Positions 12,726 to 25,290 are shown, numbered from the stretch's first letter. The stretch is DNA of 64,000 nt from Cucumis sativus (GCF_000004075.3 NC_026657.2:12276001-12340000); one strand, 5' to 3'. Numbers and translations are program-made. Notes: generated by a model not told the origin, from the sequence alone.

Positions 12726-15700
12726 TATCTTAATAGATATTTGTTTGTAAATTAAGTCACACAAATACTTCTATCTAATAAACTAGGATTTTTTATTGTG
12801 CTAATATGAATAGAGTAAATATAATTGTTACAAGTCATGATATGTATAGAAATAAATGGATGTTTTATGTTCGAAAAATTGAAACCAATTTCCGCCATCA
12901 AAACCAAACAAATTTTCTACCGTCGTTTCAAAACTATCTATTTCGAAACTTAATTTTCATTTAATAATACTTTTTTTGCTAATTTTATAATTCTTTTTAC
13001 TATTTCTGATTGACTTATTTAATTAATTTTTATAGAGGGGTAGGTTTCTGGAAATTTAAGAAATCAATTTAGAATTCATGAGAGAATGGAAAACATATTT
13101 AAAAGAGAAAAGTAATATATATTTTTTTTATTTTAAAAAAAGCTTTTTGTAGGGCTCTAGATATGGGCGTTAGACTAGAAAAATGAGAAATCTTAAGGTT
13201 TAGTCTGGTGACAAAAATAAAGTTTGATTGTTAGCAAAATTGTCAAAATTTATATTTATATATAAAGAAACATATACGAAATTGTAAAAATTGCCTCTTA
13301 CTCCAATAAAACTCAATTTGGTTATGTTATAATTCTAGAATCAATTGATAAAAAACATATCCATATACTTCGTCACGGATATAAATTCAAGATATACTAA
13401 AATAAAACAAAGCATTTATTGTATTAAAAAAAAATGATGTATCCCAAACCTGAGCCAAAATGAGAGTATTCAAAAGGTTGACATGTACGTGGCACACTTT
13501 TGAAAGAGAAAAAATACTTATTTCCAATTGCGACCTCCGTTCTTTTTTTTCTTTTTTTTGTCGTTTCCATCAATTTAAGGAAAAAAAAAACTGTTATTAT
13601 TTATTACTTAATAGTTTTCAACGACTTCAATTAAAAACACTATAATGAAGTTGTCACACATTAATTTTTTTTAATGAAGTAATGAAATCCAAACAGATAA
13701 AAATAGTTTATGCATCCAGTTTTCGGTTAGAAATCCATTAAACTTAAATGTGCTAATCTAATTATAAATTATATTTTGTCCTTTATAGTTGAAAAGAGAT
13801 AATTATTAGGTGTGATTGTAATAATTGTTCATATAGCTTATGTAGTCTTTTCCTGATTTCCTCCTTCTTCTTTGTTCTTTTTTTTCTTTATTATTATTAT
13901 TCATATGATAATAGTGCAATATTTTTTTTAACAACTTTGTCAGAAAATGACTCATGAGATATCTCAATATTGATATGTCTTACTTTTTGTTTCAACTCAA
14001 AAGGTTTTGTATACTAACGTAGATAATCATCTTTTTTGATATGTCCAATAATTTTATTCAATTTGTAATTTAGCCAAGCTAATAAAAGGGTGAGTTAATT
14101 GTACAAAACCATTGATCCAACCGTTTAAGAGTTGAAAACAACCAAACAAATGAAAATAAATATTAATTTGAAAAAAGATAACCTGGGAAGGATTCAAACA
14201 GTACAAGATATCTTAAACTACACTAGTATGCTATCATATTAAATTGATATAGTTTTAAAATTGGATTAAAGTAAAAATAAAACTTATTTACTACTACTAC
14301 TGCCATTATTATTATATAAGAATTTAATAACGAAGGAAATGGGGAGTCGTTTGTTCACCAAGCTTCCACGAGGGTTATTATTATCCTCTCGTACATTTCA
14401 CGAGCTTCATCAAATAGTCACTGTCAAGATTAATGGTCATTATTACATACCCTTAATTCTTCTTCCCTTATAAAATAGCAGAGGTAATTTGCGGTCAGAG
14501 AGGAATATGCTTTACTTTTGTTTTTATTATTACCTAATATTTGTTTGCATTCTAATATAAATCATTAAAATATTTCAATAAATAAATAGCGTTTACAGGA
14601 TAAAATTAATACATAAATACCGTAATACAATGTATTTATTTTAAGCAATATTATGTGTGATTTTTAATGGTGAAGAAGAAGAAGGTAAGATAGTACGTGC
14701 AGCTTGTGCGTGTGGCACGAGATTCTCGTGTTTTAACCACAAACTTTAAAATCGGTTTTTGGGAAATTGGATAACAGGCGGGGGGGCGCCACTTTTCAAA
14801 TTTTATGAATTTACTATTTTGTCCAATTTAGACTCCGTTATGCGTCCTCCGAGTCCGTGGCATTACCTCCATCGTCTATCTATGCCTTTTTCATTTTTAT
14901 TATTTACCCCTAAAATTAACAGCCACAATCTACACCTAACCACTGCCTCAACATTCAAACTTAATTCTTTTTCTTTCTTTTCAATAAATCTTAAACATAT
15001 TATTGAAAAGGTAAATTGGATCCATCTTTTTTAGTAAATATATTAACCCTAAACCCTTGAATAAATAGATCTAACTTGTATAATTGTTCGTTTAAAAAAC
15101 ATATTTCTACTCTCAACGATGATTTATATTATTAAATTATATAAATACTCGGAATTTTTGTCGTGGGAACTTTTACATTTGGATTAAAATATTTTATTTT
15201 TACCTTAAAACTTTCAAAAAGTAGAGCATTATTCAATTACATATATTACATATATTGTTATAGTTTATTTGAAGATGTAAATAATATTAATTTAAACTTA
15301 GAAGGAACTATATAGATTTTTAAAATCATTGCCACCAACCATTTAAATTTATGGAGGAGTTTGCAAAAAAATAGTAAAAAAGTTCATGACAATTAACCTA
15401 ATTTCACTTATATTTATTAAATTCTCAAATTTATATATCATTTAAAATATCGCTGGTAAGGGTTAGTTTAAAGTAACGTAAAAGTTGTATATGTAAAAAT
15501 ATCTCTACAGAGAGTTTATTTTCTTTGCAATGTATAGAAAGCAGGAGTTGTATGGTTGGGATCCTCTATTATTAATGGTTAAAAATAAAATTAGTATGCT
15601 TAGTTTCTTGTTACCCACTCCAAATATGAAATTAGAAAAATTCAATTTATCTCCTTATTTTTCTTTCTATTGTTTTCGAGAAGCTATAACACTTTCGGAA

Positions 15701-15752
15701 ACATTTCCCAATAAGAGACTGCAGGCAGTGCTCGACTAGTTACCGCCATTAC

Positions 15753-15761
15753 CTTATAAAA
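15753..15761 (+). promoter_or_regulatory. TATA box of ATS3-like gene 1
   Basis: The motif ccttataaaac lies 60-65 bp upstream of the ATG at 15820, followed by a CA/CT-rich leader. This is standard plant core-promoter geometry and supports the ATG at 15820. Confidence 0.6.
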
Positions 15762-15819
15762 CCCACACATCATTCAATCCCCTCACCATCCTTTTCTTCT
15801 CCCTAACGCTTTGTTAAAC

Positions 15820-16972
15820 ATGGACACGCCTCCCTCGTTTTTGATGCTGCTCCTCCTCCTCTCTTTTCTCGCCGTCGTCTGCTCCGCCGTCGTCCCCACT
15901 CCGATCACTTTGGACCCAGACGTTCCTCCATCGTCCCTTCCGATCGACTACATCCAGGTCCGCTTTTCAACTTTCTTTGTATTCTCAACTGTCGCTTTTC
16001 TAAATTTATCTTTCAACTTTTCTGTAATCTTCTTCTCTTTGTTTCTTTTGTGTTGCTTAGGAAGTCGGAAGCTGCTCTTACGAGGTCACCGTTGAAACAA
16101 GCTGTGCATCTCCTTCATCCATCACTAGCGAAATCGGTGTTCTGTTTGGAGACACTTATGGAAATCAGGTTTTCTTTCTTTTCTATTTCTTTCAGTTTTT
16201 TTTTTCGGAGTGATGAAATTTCCATTTCCGGCCGTTTTGGGATTGGAAATTATCCAGAATGTGAAATAGTATGGTTTTAATTTATGAACTCTAGGGTTAT
16301 TTTATTTCCCCAAATATAATCAAGGTCATGCGTTCTGTTTGTAGTCTTATTCCAGAATGATTTTCGCCCGAATACTAAACTTCAGATTATGATCATTTTT
16401 ATTTTGTTTTGTTGATCAAGCTCTGAATCTAAATAGATTGATCTTATTCCGCGGGACTTCTGTTTTGTGTTTGATTGTATAATTTCACAAATTGATAATA
16501 GATAATCGAGAAGAAGTTGGGTACTGGAGACAAGGTGTTTGGTAGTTGTAAGACAGATAGCTTTGTTCTGAAGGATCGACCCTGCATTATCCAAATCAGT
16601 TATATGTATATCTATAAGGATGGGGCTGACGATTGGCTTCCCAACTCTGTTGAAATCTCAGGCTCTGGAATCAATCCCCTTCTGTTTATCTTCAAATCCT
16701 CCATCCCAACAAACACTTGGTTTGGCTTCGATTTGCGTCAATATACTTTCCCACCGCCGCCCTCCGTCTTCCCAGCCCCTCCTCCTCCTTCCCATCCCTT
16801 GGTACCACCGCCGGAGCCAATCTTTTCATCACCGCCTCCTCCACCAAAGCCAATTCTTCCTCCACCGCCACCACCTCCTCAGCCTACTCCTCCATCGTCC
16901 TCCAGCAAGATCTCAGGTCAGAAGTGGGGTATGGTGTCTGTGATTTTGGGATTGTTGACTGCTCTTTTATGA
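15820..16972 (+). CDS. ATS3-like (embryo-specific protein 3) PLAT-type secreted protein, tandem copy 1
   Basis: Three exons: 15820-15957, 16061-16168 and 16502-16972, in phase, 238 residues. The protein has a signal peptide (LMLLLLLSFLAVVCSA, about 8-23), a linker, then the ATS3 domain (PLAT/LH2-like beta-sandwich) starting DYIQ-EVGSCSYEVTVETSC, with SEIGVLFGDTYGNQ at the end of exon 2 and CIIQISYMYIYKDGADDWLP and NTWFGFDL in exon 3. A proline-rich stretch of about 60 residues follows, then a small-residue/Ser run and a hydrophobic C-terminus (VSVILGLLTALL), the layout of a GPI-anchor signal. ATS3 genes in Arabidopsis are expressed in seed or embryo; the biochemical role is not settled. It has the longest Pro-rich tail of the three copies. 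The start is the first in-frame ATG after a good TATA box; an upstream in-frame TTG is ignored. Confidence 0.9.
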
Positions 16973-19705
16973 TTCTGCAGTAGCTGTTCGGTTTGCGTAG
17001 TAGGTAGATTTTGTAGTGGTGGGTGGGTGATAATGTTTTGTTGAAGTTTCTTCCCCCCATTTCATCATGTTGTAGGGAGTTCTGTGTAAGCTTTCAAAGC
17101 TCTAGTGAAACCTTTGTCTTTTCAGTTGTATGGGACTGATGCAATTCTACAGCTACTGCTTGTTCTGTGGCTGTTGGTTGAGAATGTTGGCTCTATATGG
17201 ATGGGGATGATACTTTATTTTACGTTTCATCCCATTTTCCTCCATGCCTAAAGGTCTATGTAAGCTTCCAAAAAGCTTTTATGTTTTCATCTTTTCAGTT
17301 GTATGGGATAATATGTTTCTTTCCATGAGAGTGGGCTCAGTTATCTCAGTATGTCCATCTCTAAAATTGTCTAGTGTTTTCTTTTCATTTTCATCTTTTA
17401 AAAGAACTGTGATGGGTGTGATGGCGATATCAATTTTTTTTTTTTAATGTACTTTCTAAATTTCAACACATTGTTAAATGCACATGTCAATAATTAAATT
17501 TCTTTATGATATTTTGATTTAACATGCAAGTGAATCAATATTTAAAAAATTTGCAAAAATAAAAAAATAAAGAACAAGTGGTAAAGAGATATCAAAGAGC
17601 TTCTTTGGACTAACAAGAGAAAAAGTAATTTTTTAAAAAATGTTTCAAAAATTAATTTGAATTTTCATCTTTTCATTTGTTTTTCTAAAATAACTTATTT
17701 TTAGATTGAATGATTGAAAATTGTTTATATCTGAACATATTCAACATATTACAAATAATGAATATGTTAATTTGCTAAATGTTTATTCAGTGCTTTATGT
17801 TATTAGTTTTCTAACCTTTCGTTTCTTTCGGACAAGCACAGTCAATTACTTTTTGTTATTCGTTATCGTATTTAAAATAGTTTGTACGTTTTTATATATC
17901 ATTATAATCTAAATTAAAATAATTTATATTACAAACAATAATTATAATTAATTGAAGACTGTAATAGTTACATCTTTTCTCTCAAACGTTATCTAAATAC
18001 GTAGTATGATAGAACTCTTCTGTCTTCCAAAAAAACGAAAAAGAAAAAAGAAAAATAATTAGATTCTATAGAGCCCTTAGAGGTTCAAGCAATGAGGTGA
18101 TGTCAGATGTCACCATGCATGTGTGCACACGAAGTTATTAAAAATTTAAAAGTGCGTTCCAAAGAATCCAATAATCATATAGAAGAAAGAGGAGCTTGAT
18201 AGGAGAGAGTGGCTCTCGAAGACTCAAACGACTGAAGGGGACTCTCCGATCACTGTGTTTTTAGATATGGATGATAACAAAGAATTAGGTTGAGAACTGC
18301 ACCAGACTTTTAGGGGCATATGATAATCGTATTCAACGGACACGTGCACGAAATTAATCTAACCTACAATGCAATTTCCAAATAAACTAATATCAATAGT
18401 AATAAACAATCCTCTGGAGAGTCTTCATGCAGTTAAATGGTATTTTAGTGCATTTCTATTGTTCCTCTTTTATATTTTATAACAAGGGTTGATACACAAA
18501 CAAATTTTCACGTCATCAAATAATTAAATTTTAAACTAATTAAAGATTAACTTATATCCAAAATGAAAATTGAAGATATAAATTGACAAATCTTGATGAC
18601 ATCCAGTATTTTCATTATGACCATGGAATCAAATGAATTATTTTGATTTAATATAATATAATTTATTTGGACTAAAGTTTAGTAAAAAAATGAAAATTAT
18701 TCAATCTATATATTAACTATCAACACAGAAGCTATTCTCAGTAGTCACTATTATGGTTGAGATGAATATTAATGGAGTGTGAAATTAATAGTTACTTGAA
18801 AAGCAAGAGATGGTTGGTGATGTGGATGTCAACTTAATTGTTTGAATTTTGGTACACGTGACTAGCGAGGAATGAAAAACCATTTAATATTGACTGAAAT
18901 AAAAGAAAAATAATAAACTACCTACCCAATTCCCCATTACTTATAACAAAAATACTTGATGAATCTTGTGTACCGCATTTATTTGGAATTATTTTCTAAT
19001 GCTATCCTATACTATATATTTGAAAATTTACTTAGTTTGTATGAAGATTCTAGAGAAATGTGTTTTGTCGAGCTGAATTTGCATTGATGTTGATTATGAT
19101 GCCTATGTTTTATACGTACCATTTTTTTGGGATTTGATCATTTGATTCTCTCTCGGTTGAACGCCTATGTTTTATACATTTGATTTGAGAAAGTGGAGCA
19201 TGTAGTGTCTTTTAAGTTACGAAGTCTTCTAATTGAGAGAGAATTCTATATAGATCTTTTAGGCTTTTCCATTTAAGATGAAAAGAAGTCGCTATTTATA
19301 GTCATCTAATTTGTTTTATGGGCTTGAACTTCATCGGTCCAAAATTAAACACTTTTCTAATTTACTATTCTTAACGTACAACGTCAAAAGTAAAATAGTT
19401 TCTTTCAAATTTTATGTTGCATTGTTTTTTCTTCAAATTGGCGTGACAATAATGCAAAAAAGTTATAAAACAAAACACATATATTTATAAAAAAGGTATT
19501 TTAAAAAATATAATACAATAGAACAATTTTAAAAATTGAAAAAATTACAAGCCACGATAAGAAATACAAGAAATGTTTGGTGATTAATCGTCAATTTATG
19601 AAAACAAAAGTTTATAATGTACTTATATATATTTGTCTTCCAACTTTACAATTCTGAATTAGTTTTGTTGGTTACAAAAGTTTGGGGATCACTTGCATTT
19701 TGCAC
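16973..19705. other. Intergenic region between ATS3-like copies 1 and 2
   Basis: The 3' flank of copy 1 (16973-17450) contains two related G/T-rich stretches, each with a cluster like aagcttYcaaag...cttttcagttgtatggga, at about 17085-17135 and 17260-17310: a degenerate 3' UTR duplication of about 175 bp spacing. At 17640-17715 there is a copy of the AT-rich repeat also seen at 8.2 and 32.4 kb. An LTR-like fragment lies at about 19060-19400. No gene recognised. Confidence 0.5.
19060..19400 (-). mobile_element. LTR-like fragment related to that at 58.1-58.7 kb
   Basis: It shares with 58130-58700 the ordered blocks tgatcatYtgattctctctc, a segment around gaagYggagcaYgt, aagtcttct, gaattctRta, ctatttata (a TATA box on the minus strand) and ttatgggYttgaac. 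Only one copy of the minisatellite-like unit is present here, and the identity is modest. The TATA orientation places any LTR promoter on the minus strand. The ends and target-site duplications were not found. Confidence 0.45.
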
Positions 19706-19708
19706 TTG

Positions 19709-19717
19709 GTATAAAAA
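19709..19717 (+). promoter_or_regulatory. TATA box of ATS3-like gene 2
   Basis: The motif ggtataaaaacc lies about 150 bp upstream of the first ATG (19863) and 175 bp upstream of the second (19890). Either start is compatible with a moderately long leader. Confidence 0.45.
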
Positions 19718-19862
19718 CCTTTTTTTTTTCTTTTTTTCATTTTGATTCTTTAATTTTTTTGACTTCCCAGCAGTGTAAAACCAAACCTACCTACTCCATA
19801 CTCCAATCACAAATCCCACCATTAATTTCATTCAAACCAACCTTTCCCTATTCCACACTTCA

Positions 19863-21529
19863 ATGGACAAAACATCAAGCTCTCTACACATGGCGACGCC
19901 TCTACTTCCTTTCTTCTTCTTCTCCTTCTTCTCCATTTCCGCCGCTCAGTCAACCGCTTCTAAATCCTTATCCATCGCCTATATTCGGGTTCCCTTTATC
20001 ATTCTACTTCACTTTTTTCTTTCACTCCTCCATTCATGTTCTTATCTCACTCTCTTCTCTTCTTCTTTTCCTATTTTCACGTGAAGGAAGCCGGAGATTG
20101 CAATTACAGAGTCAATATAACAACTAGCTGCTCATCCCCTTTCTATATTAGTTCCGAAATCGGCGTTCTCTTTGGGGACGCTCAAGGGAATCAGGTTCGT
20201 TTTAATCTTCCCAGATTTTGCTTTTAATTTACTTTGCAATTACTTCATCTCTCGAAGCCTTTAGACTGTAGAGAATAAAATTAAATTAGTTCGTCTTCGT
20301 GGTGCTGAAGTTTCATTTAATATGGTTGTTTTGCTAATCTGCTTAGTTAAGGTTTTTTATTTTTTTTTTTATTTTTTTTATTTTAAATATTCGAGTTTTG
20401 AATTGCAAGGAAAGAACAAATTAGTGCTTTAGAACGTGTGGACTTTCCTTTTCCTTTTTTGAAATTAAAGTTTGAGGAAATATATTCATTAAGATTTCTT
20501 GAGAGTCCTTCGTCAATTTGGGATTCTCTTACACTTTCTTATATTTTATTGAATGAATGGAAATTTGATAGTAGAAACTTATAATCTGTTTTCGAAGATG
20601 TTTATTGTTACATGTAATCTATTATGTCATGGTTCGCAATCAATATTATATATCTATCACCTAAAAATAGTTTTGAAACTAAAATCAAAATTTTGCTTAA
20701 GAACAGCAGGTAGTAGCACTGTTAGTCATTCAATTCAACTTAAAAATTATATTTCGTCATTACAGTAATCTGTCATCTAATCAGAACCTAAGTACAGTTG
20801 GTGGCTTTAAACAATTGGAAACATAGATGTTCATTGAATAGATAAAATGAACAAAATACATACCATCTATGGTTGGTTTTTATTCAATACTATAATGAAA
20901 ATGAATGATAAGGACAAAAGAACTTTGTATTTATGTAGTAGGTTTGGTTTTGAACCTATTTTCTCTTAATTTTTCTTTTACAGTGGTTTGGATCTTTCCA
21001 AAATGGTTGAATTGTAGATATTTCTAGAACTCTCTTATCGAGACATTTAAAGAAGAAAAGAGAAAAGGGAAAATAAATTTCTGTTTGACCAACCTTTATA
21101 CTTTATGTTTCCTGTTCAAATTATGTTTGGATAAGAATGACTAATTTAGAATTTGAAAAGTAGATATATGAGCCAAAGCTAGAAGTTGAAAGCGGGAATG
21201 CATTTAGGAAATGCAGAAAAGACATATTTGAACTGATAGGACCATGCATAGACCAGATATGTTTCTTTTATCTTTACAAGAACGGCTCAGACAATTGGAT
21301 TCCAGAGACTGTAGAAATCTCCAGCCCTGACATTGACACTGTTAAATACACGTACAACTCCTCAATCCCGAATGACACATGGTATGGCTTTGAAGACTGC
21401 CAATACTTTCCGTCACCATCACCGCCACCACCACCGCCTCCATCAGTCCCTTCCACAGCCGGCTCTCTGCCAAGGTGGAAATGGATTGCTTCTCTCATCC
21501 CTGTGCTTTTCAGCTGCTTTTTGCTGTGA
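19863..21529 (+). CDS. ATS3-like (embryo-specific protein 3) PLAT-type secreted protein, tandem copy 2
   Basis: Three exons: 19863-19988, 20087-20194 (108 nt, as in both sister genes) and 21164-21529; 199 residues. Exon 1 ends AYIR, exon 2 runs EAGDCNYRVNITTSC to DAQGNQ, and exon 3 starts IYEPKLEVE. The signal peptide is PLLPFFFFSFFSISAA. The ATS3 domain keeps the Cys pattern (GDC, TSC, KC, GPCIDQIC) and the SDNWIPETVEIS and NDTWYGFE motifs. A short run of about seven prolines follows, then RWKWIASLIPVLFSCFLL, a GPI-signal-like hydrophobic tail. The second ATG at 19890 (MATPLLPF) gives a more typical signal peptide and plant initiation context than 19863, so the true start may be 19890. Intron 2 is long (969 nt). 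It sits 2.9 kb from copy 1 on the same strand, a tandem duplicate. Confidence 0.87.
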
Positions 21530-22362
21530 ATGTTATTCTCACTCTGTATTATGGCTTTTGGCTTGGTGGACTAGATATATTTTTTGTTTCTATTTTGATC
21601 CACCGCTGTGTTTGTATTTGTACTGTATTTTTTAATTTGATGATCACATGAATAGCTGTGTAATTCAACTTTGATATATGTAGAAATGGATTTGATGGAG
21701 TTGTGCTATGATTGTTGAATATGGAGGAACATATGTTACTATAATCATGTTCATAGCTTGCGTATCTTAGCAATTGAATATTCAAGGAGAATTTGTTTAG
21801 GGAAAAACGGAAAGCTACAAAAGAAAATACATATTTTCAAACAAATAGAGTTGTGCAAAGTTGATTCAATCATCTATCAAGTAATAGAAGTCTATGTACT
21901 ATACTTACATTTTTTTAAAATGTTATATATTTGATTATTATTCCCAGAATTACTAGACTAAAGGCAAATGCAAATGTTAAATTATCATATTATACTATTA
22001 AGTTATCCTTAAAATAGTTGGACATGTTCATATGTCTATAAGTATTTAGAAAGGAAAGAAATTAAACCAATTTAGGTATATAAATGTTATTCTTTTACAA
22101 GCAATCTAAGTAAATTAGGCATCAAACTTTTGTTGGTTGACACAAAATAAAAACATAAATAAGTTATAAGCTATGCTCATAAGTCATTCAAAATTTAAAG
22201 ATATTAAGCTATAAAATTTAATAATTAAAACCGAGAACGGATGTGGAAATTTGTGTACCGTTCAAGGGTTCAATTAAATCTGATGGCTCTTTGTAGGATG
22301 AATCAGACTCCGTAGTTTTTCGTACTCTTCTTCTCCAAAGGCTCCACCACGCAGCAAGAAAA
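21530..22362. other. Intergenic region between ATS3-like copies 2 and 3
   Basis: This is the 3' flank of copy 2 and the promoter region of copy 3. It is AT-rich; no repeat or gene was recognised. A minus-strand open frame at 22218-22445 overlaps exon 1 of copy 3 and is an antisense shadow. Confidence 0.6.
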
Positions 22363-23619
22363 ATGGACATTAAAGGGGTGCTCTGTCTTCTCCTTACCTC
22401 CGCCATTCTTTTCTCTTTCTTAGAAGCCACCGAATTGCTACCCAAACCCGCTGAATCCTTTAATTTAACCTATATTCAGGTATCTCCGTTTTGTATCGCT
22501 GATTTCCATTTCCATTTCCATTTTTGCTGATTTTCAATCTGTTGTGTACCTTGGATGTATCTGACAACGATTTAATTTTGTGTTTTTGTTTGCAACTTTC
22601 TGATGTTGAAGCAACTTGGGAGTTGTTCTTATTCGGTTGTTATATCCACGAGTTGTTTGTCGCCTGCATACACAAGGGATCAGATCAGTCTTTCATTCGG
22701 CGATGCTTATGGAAACCAGGTTTTCTTTGTTTAAACCTTCATTTTCCCCACTGATTGTATCGGAATAGAATGGCCTTGGTTTCTCGATCTTCCGCGATTT
22801 AATCTAATTTTAGATATTTGATATGGTTGGTGAATATAATCGGAGTTCAATTTTGCATTTGATTAGGGATACAAACGCTTATGAACATCTCTCTTTAGGT
22901 TATGGTGATAGATTGGTGTTATACTTCATCTTTTCGAGACAAAATGAAATAGAAATCTAATCGGGTTTCTATTTCTCGAATCAGGATTATGATGGGATGA
23001 TAGTCTGTTGATTTATATGTTCTTCAAATCAGTTATGCATTTATTGATAAAACATTACTTTGGAAATCATTCATAGTAATTAACCAGTTTGAGTAATATC
23101 TTATACTCATTAACGTCTAGAACTTCCAAAACATCAGCAGATCACAGTGTTGATACAAGAATTTGAAAGGACACCGTATGATAATTCAAAAACAATCTAA
23201 GTTATGTCTTTTACTTTCAGATAAATTTGGGAACAATTAATCATTGAAGAAGTTTGTTTTGTATAAAGAGTGATGAGTTTTAACTTGTGTATCAGATTTA
23301 TGTGCCAAGGCTTGATGATCCATCTAGAAGGATATTTGAAAGATGTTCTTCTGATACGTTTGGCATTAATGGACCTTGTGCTTACCAAATTTGCTATGTT
23401 TATCTTTATCGCACCGGACCGGATGCCTGGATCCCAACAACAGTGAGAATCTCTGGTGATAATTCTAGACCGGTGACGTTTAACTACAACACTGCCATAC
23501 CGGGTGATGTATGGTTCGGGTTTAACTTGTGTGGTCATCCTTCGTCTTCAAACCGTATTTCAAGTTGCATAGGGTGGTTCTATGTCATTATAGTGTCTAT
23601 TATTCTACTTCTCTTGTAA
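22363..23619 (+). CDS. ATS3-like (embryo-specific protein 3) PLAT-type secreted protein, tandem copy 3
   Basis: Three exons: 22363-22479, 22612-22719 (108 nt) and 23296-23619; 182 residues. The signal peptide is GVLCLLLTSAILFSFLEA, then TYIQ. The domain starts QLGSCSYSVVISTSC and continues FGDAYGNQ, IYVPRLDDPSRR, GPCAYQICYVYLYRTGPDAWIP and GDVWFGFNLCGHP. There is no proline-rich linker: the domain passes directly to SSSNRISSC and a strongly hydrophobic end (WFYVIIVSIILLLL), which could be a GPI signal or a C-terminal membrane anchor. Exon boundaries match the two sister genes exactly in phase and position, which confirms common origin. It is the shortest and most diverged of the three copies. 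The function is inferred only from the ATS3 family. Confidence 0.87.
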
Positions 23620-24310
23620 CTTTGTGTGATGTGAGGATGTTTGTTCATGTTCCATCCGTTGATAAGAATATACTTTACATGTAGCACTTTTAGCATAGGG
23701 GAGTTGTGCAGAGTTAATACAACAGGCTGAGGGAGTTGTTGGTGATCGAGACTCTTGACTTGGGATAAGATTTTGAATATCTTATTTTGGAATTGGGGAA
23801 TAGAGAAATTTCAGGTTTTGTTTATTTCTTGATATGTAAAATGAGAAGAGATCCGATTTTTTTTTTGTTTATTTCTTTGATTCAAGTGGGATTCTTCTCT
23901 TAACGCTTTATCCTATAAAAACTTTGTTATACCTCAGCCATGTGAAGGCCATGCCCTCAAACACTATTATGTTAGAGGTTGGTTTTTTTTTTTTTTTTGT
24001 TTTGAGAATTGAGGACATATTTGAGAGTGATTGTTCAAATATTCAAAATTATTATGAATCATGTTTTCAAATTTAATTTTAATGGTGTGAAAATTTAGAA
24101 GTGTAAAATGTAATATTAAATTAATTTTGAGTGAATAGAGTGATTTTAAACAACAAACGATTTTGCTGATTTGGAAATCACTTTCAAGTATACACTTAGT
24201 TTGTTCTGAGTATGAGATAATTCAATGTTCCAATATTTCGAAAAAAAGGGAAAAGAAGATATCTTAACCATGTAAGCGAGGGATAGTTGTAAATTTAACA
24301 ATTAAATTCA

Positions 24311-24490
24311 AATTAATTAAGCATATAGCACAATTTTAAAAATTTTGCAAATATAGCAAAATTTGTCAAATTCTATCAATAATATAAGTTTATCCCTGAT
24401 AGACATGTTGCAAATATTGGTATATATCAGTGATAGTTTTGCTATATTTGCAATTTTTTAAAATGTTGCTATATCCTTAATTATTATTGC
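24311..24490. mobile_element. AT-rich MITE-like inverted repeat, copy A
   Basis: The left arm (24311-24370; aattaagcatatagcacaat...gcaaatatagcaaaat) is mirrored by the right arm (24435-24490; gttttgctatatttgcaatt...tgctatatccttaatt). The arms are about 50 bp with a few mismatches. A loop of about 65 bp carries gatagac/gtgatag motifs. Closely related copies sit at 28700-28890 and, more degraded, at 46251-46400. Confidence 0.65.
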
Positions 24491-24530
24491 TAAAATAGTC
24501 ATTCATTGCAATTTCTCTTTTTTAATAATA

Positions 24531-24624
24531 AAATGAGCCATATGATGGTATATGATATAACAGTTTCAAATTTATTTTAGAAAATGAGCCATATGATGGT
24601 ATAGTGTTTTCAAATTTATTTAAG
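24531..24624. repeat. 51-bp-period direct duplication
   Basis: The stretch aaatgagccatatgatggta recurs at 24531 and 24582, each followed by a tttcaaatttattt segment. It lies immediately beside the MITE at 24311-24490. An indel of about 8 bp distinguishes the units. Confidence 0.6.
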
Positions 24625-24985
24625 GTATGTTTGGAAGTGATACATGGAAGAAATAATTCTAGAAAGAAGAGATTTATATACATATGATTTTGTAAAAGTG
24701 ATTTTTTAACCATCAAATTTATGTTTGTTTATTCTTAAATACTTAAAAGTGATTTTGAATTAAGTGTTAAAATTACTAAATTATACTTTTACATTTGAAA
24801 ATTATTTAACCAAGTACTTACAAGGGGTATTTTTAAAAATAGAATAATTAGGTAAAACACTTGCATCCCATACCAAAATTTTAACCTATTATGTAAAAGT
24901 TCAAAACAGATGGTGAAATACCAAAAAAACTCATGAAAACCTAAATCACCCAAATTAATAGCGATTTTTTTTCTTTGATACACAA

Positions 24986-25290
24986 AATCTCGGTGTTTTT
25001 TAACCGAGATGAAGGAAATAAAGCTTTAGAGATTGAGTTCTCAAGCTAATCTCAATACTTGTCTGACCGGGATGGATGGCAAAGAAGTTAAGAAGCCTAA
25101 AACTCGAAAAACATCGAACGAAATTAAAGAAAGAAGTGAAATCCCATGGCTAATCTTGGTGTTTCTCGACCGATATGAAGGATAGAAAGCTTTGAGAGAT
25201 TGAGTTCATGGAATAATCCTGATGTTTGTCCGCCTAAGATGAAAGGTAGAGAAGTTAAGAAGCCTAGAACTCGAGTCATCTCGAAGCCTA
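24986..25290. repeat. Degenerate direct repeat of about 165 bp
   Basis: Two blocks share an ordered series of words: atctYggtgttt, accgaKatgaagga, aaagcttt, gagattgagttc, gaagttaagaagccta and aactcga. Block 1 is about 24986-25110 and block 2 about 25155-25275. They are slightly GC-richer than their surroundings. No coding frame is maintained, so this is probably an old transposon-internal repeat. Confidence 0.5.

Larger units (their letters stand above)
11251..15752. other. Intergenic region between the divergent XLT2 and ATS3 genes
   Basis: XLT2 (minus) and the first ATS3 gene (plus) are transcribed away from each other, so this 4.5 kb holds both upstream regions. It is AT-rich with no credible coding frame. 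Contents noted: a 29-bp direct duplication at 12041-12098, an (AT)n run near 12518-12537, a SINE-like sequence at about 12595-12725, and homopolymer runs. Confidence 0.6.

Noticed and set aside
22218-22445. Minus-strand open frame of 75 codons
   Set aside because: It is antisense to exon 1 of the third ATS3-like gene and has no domain.
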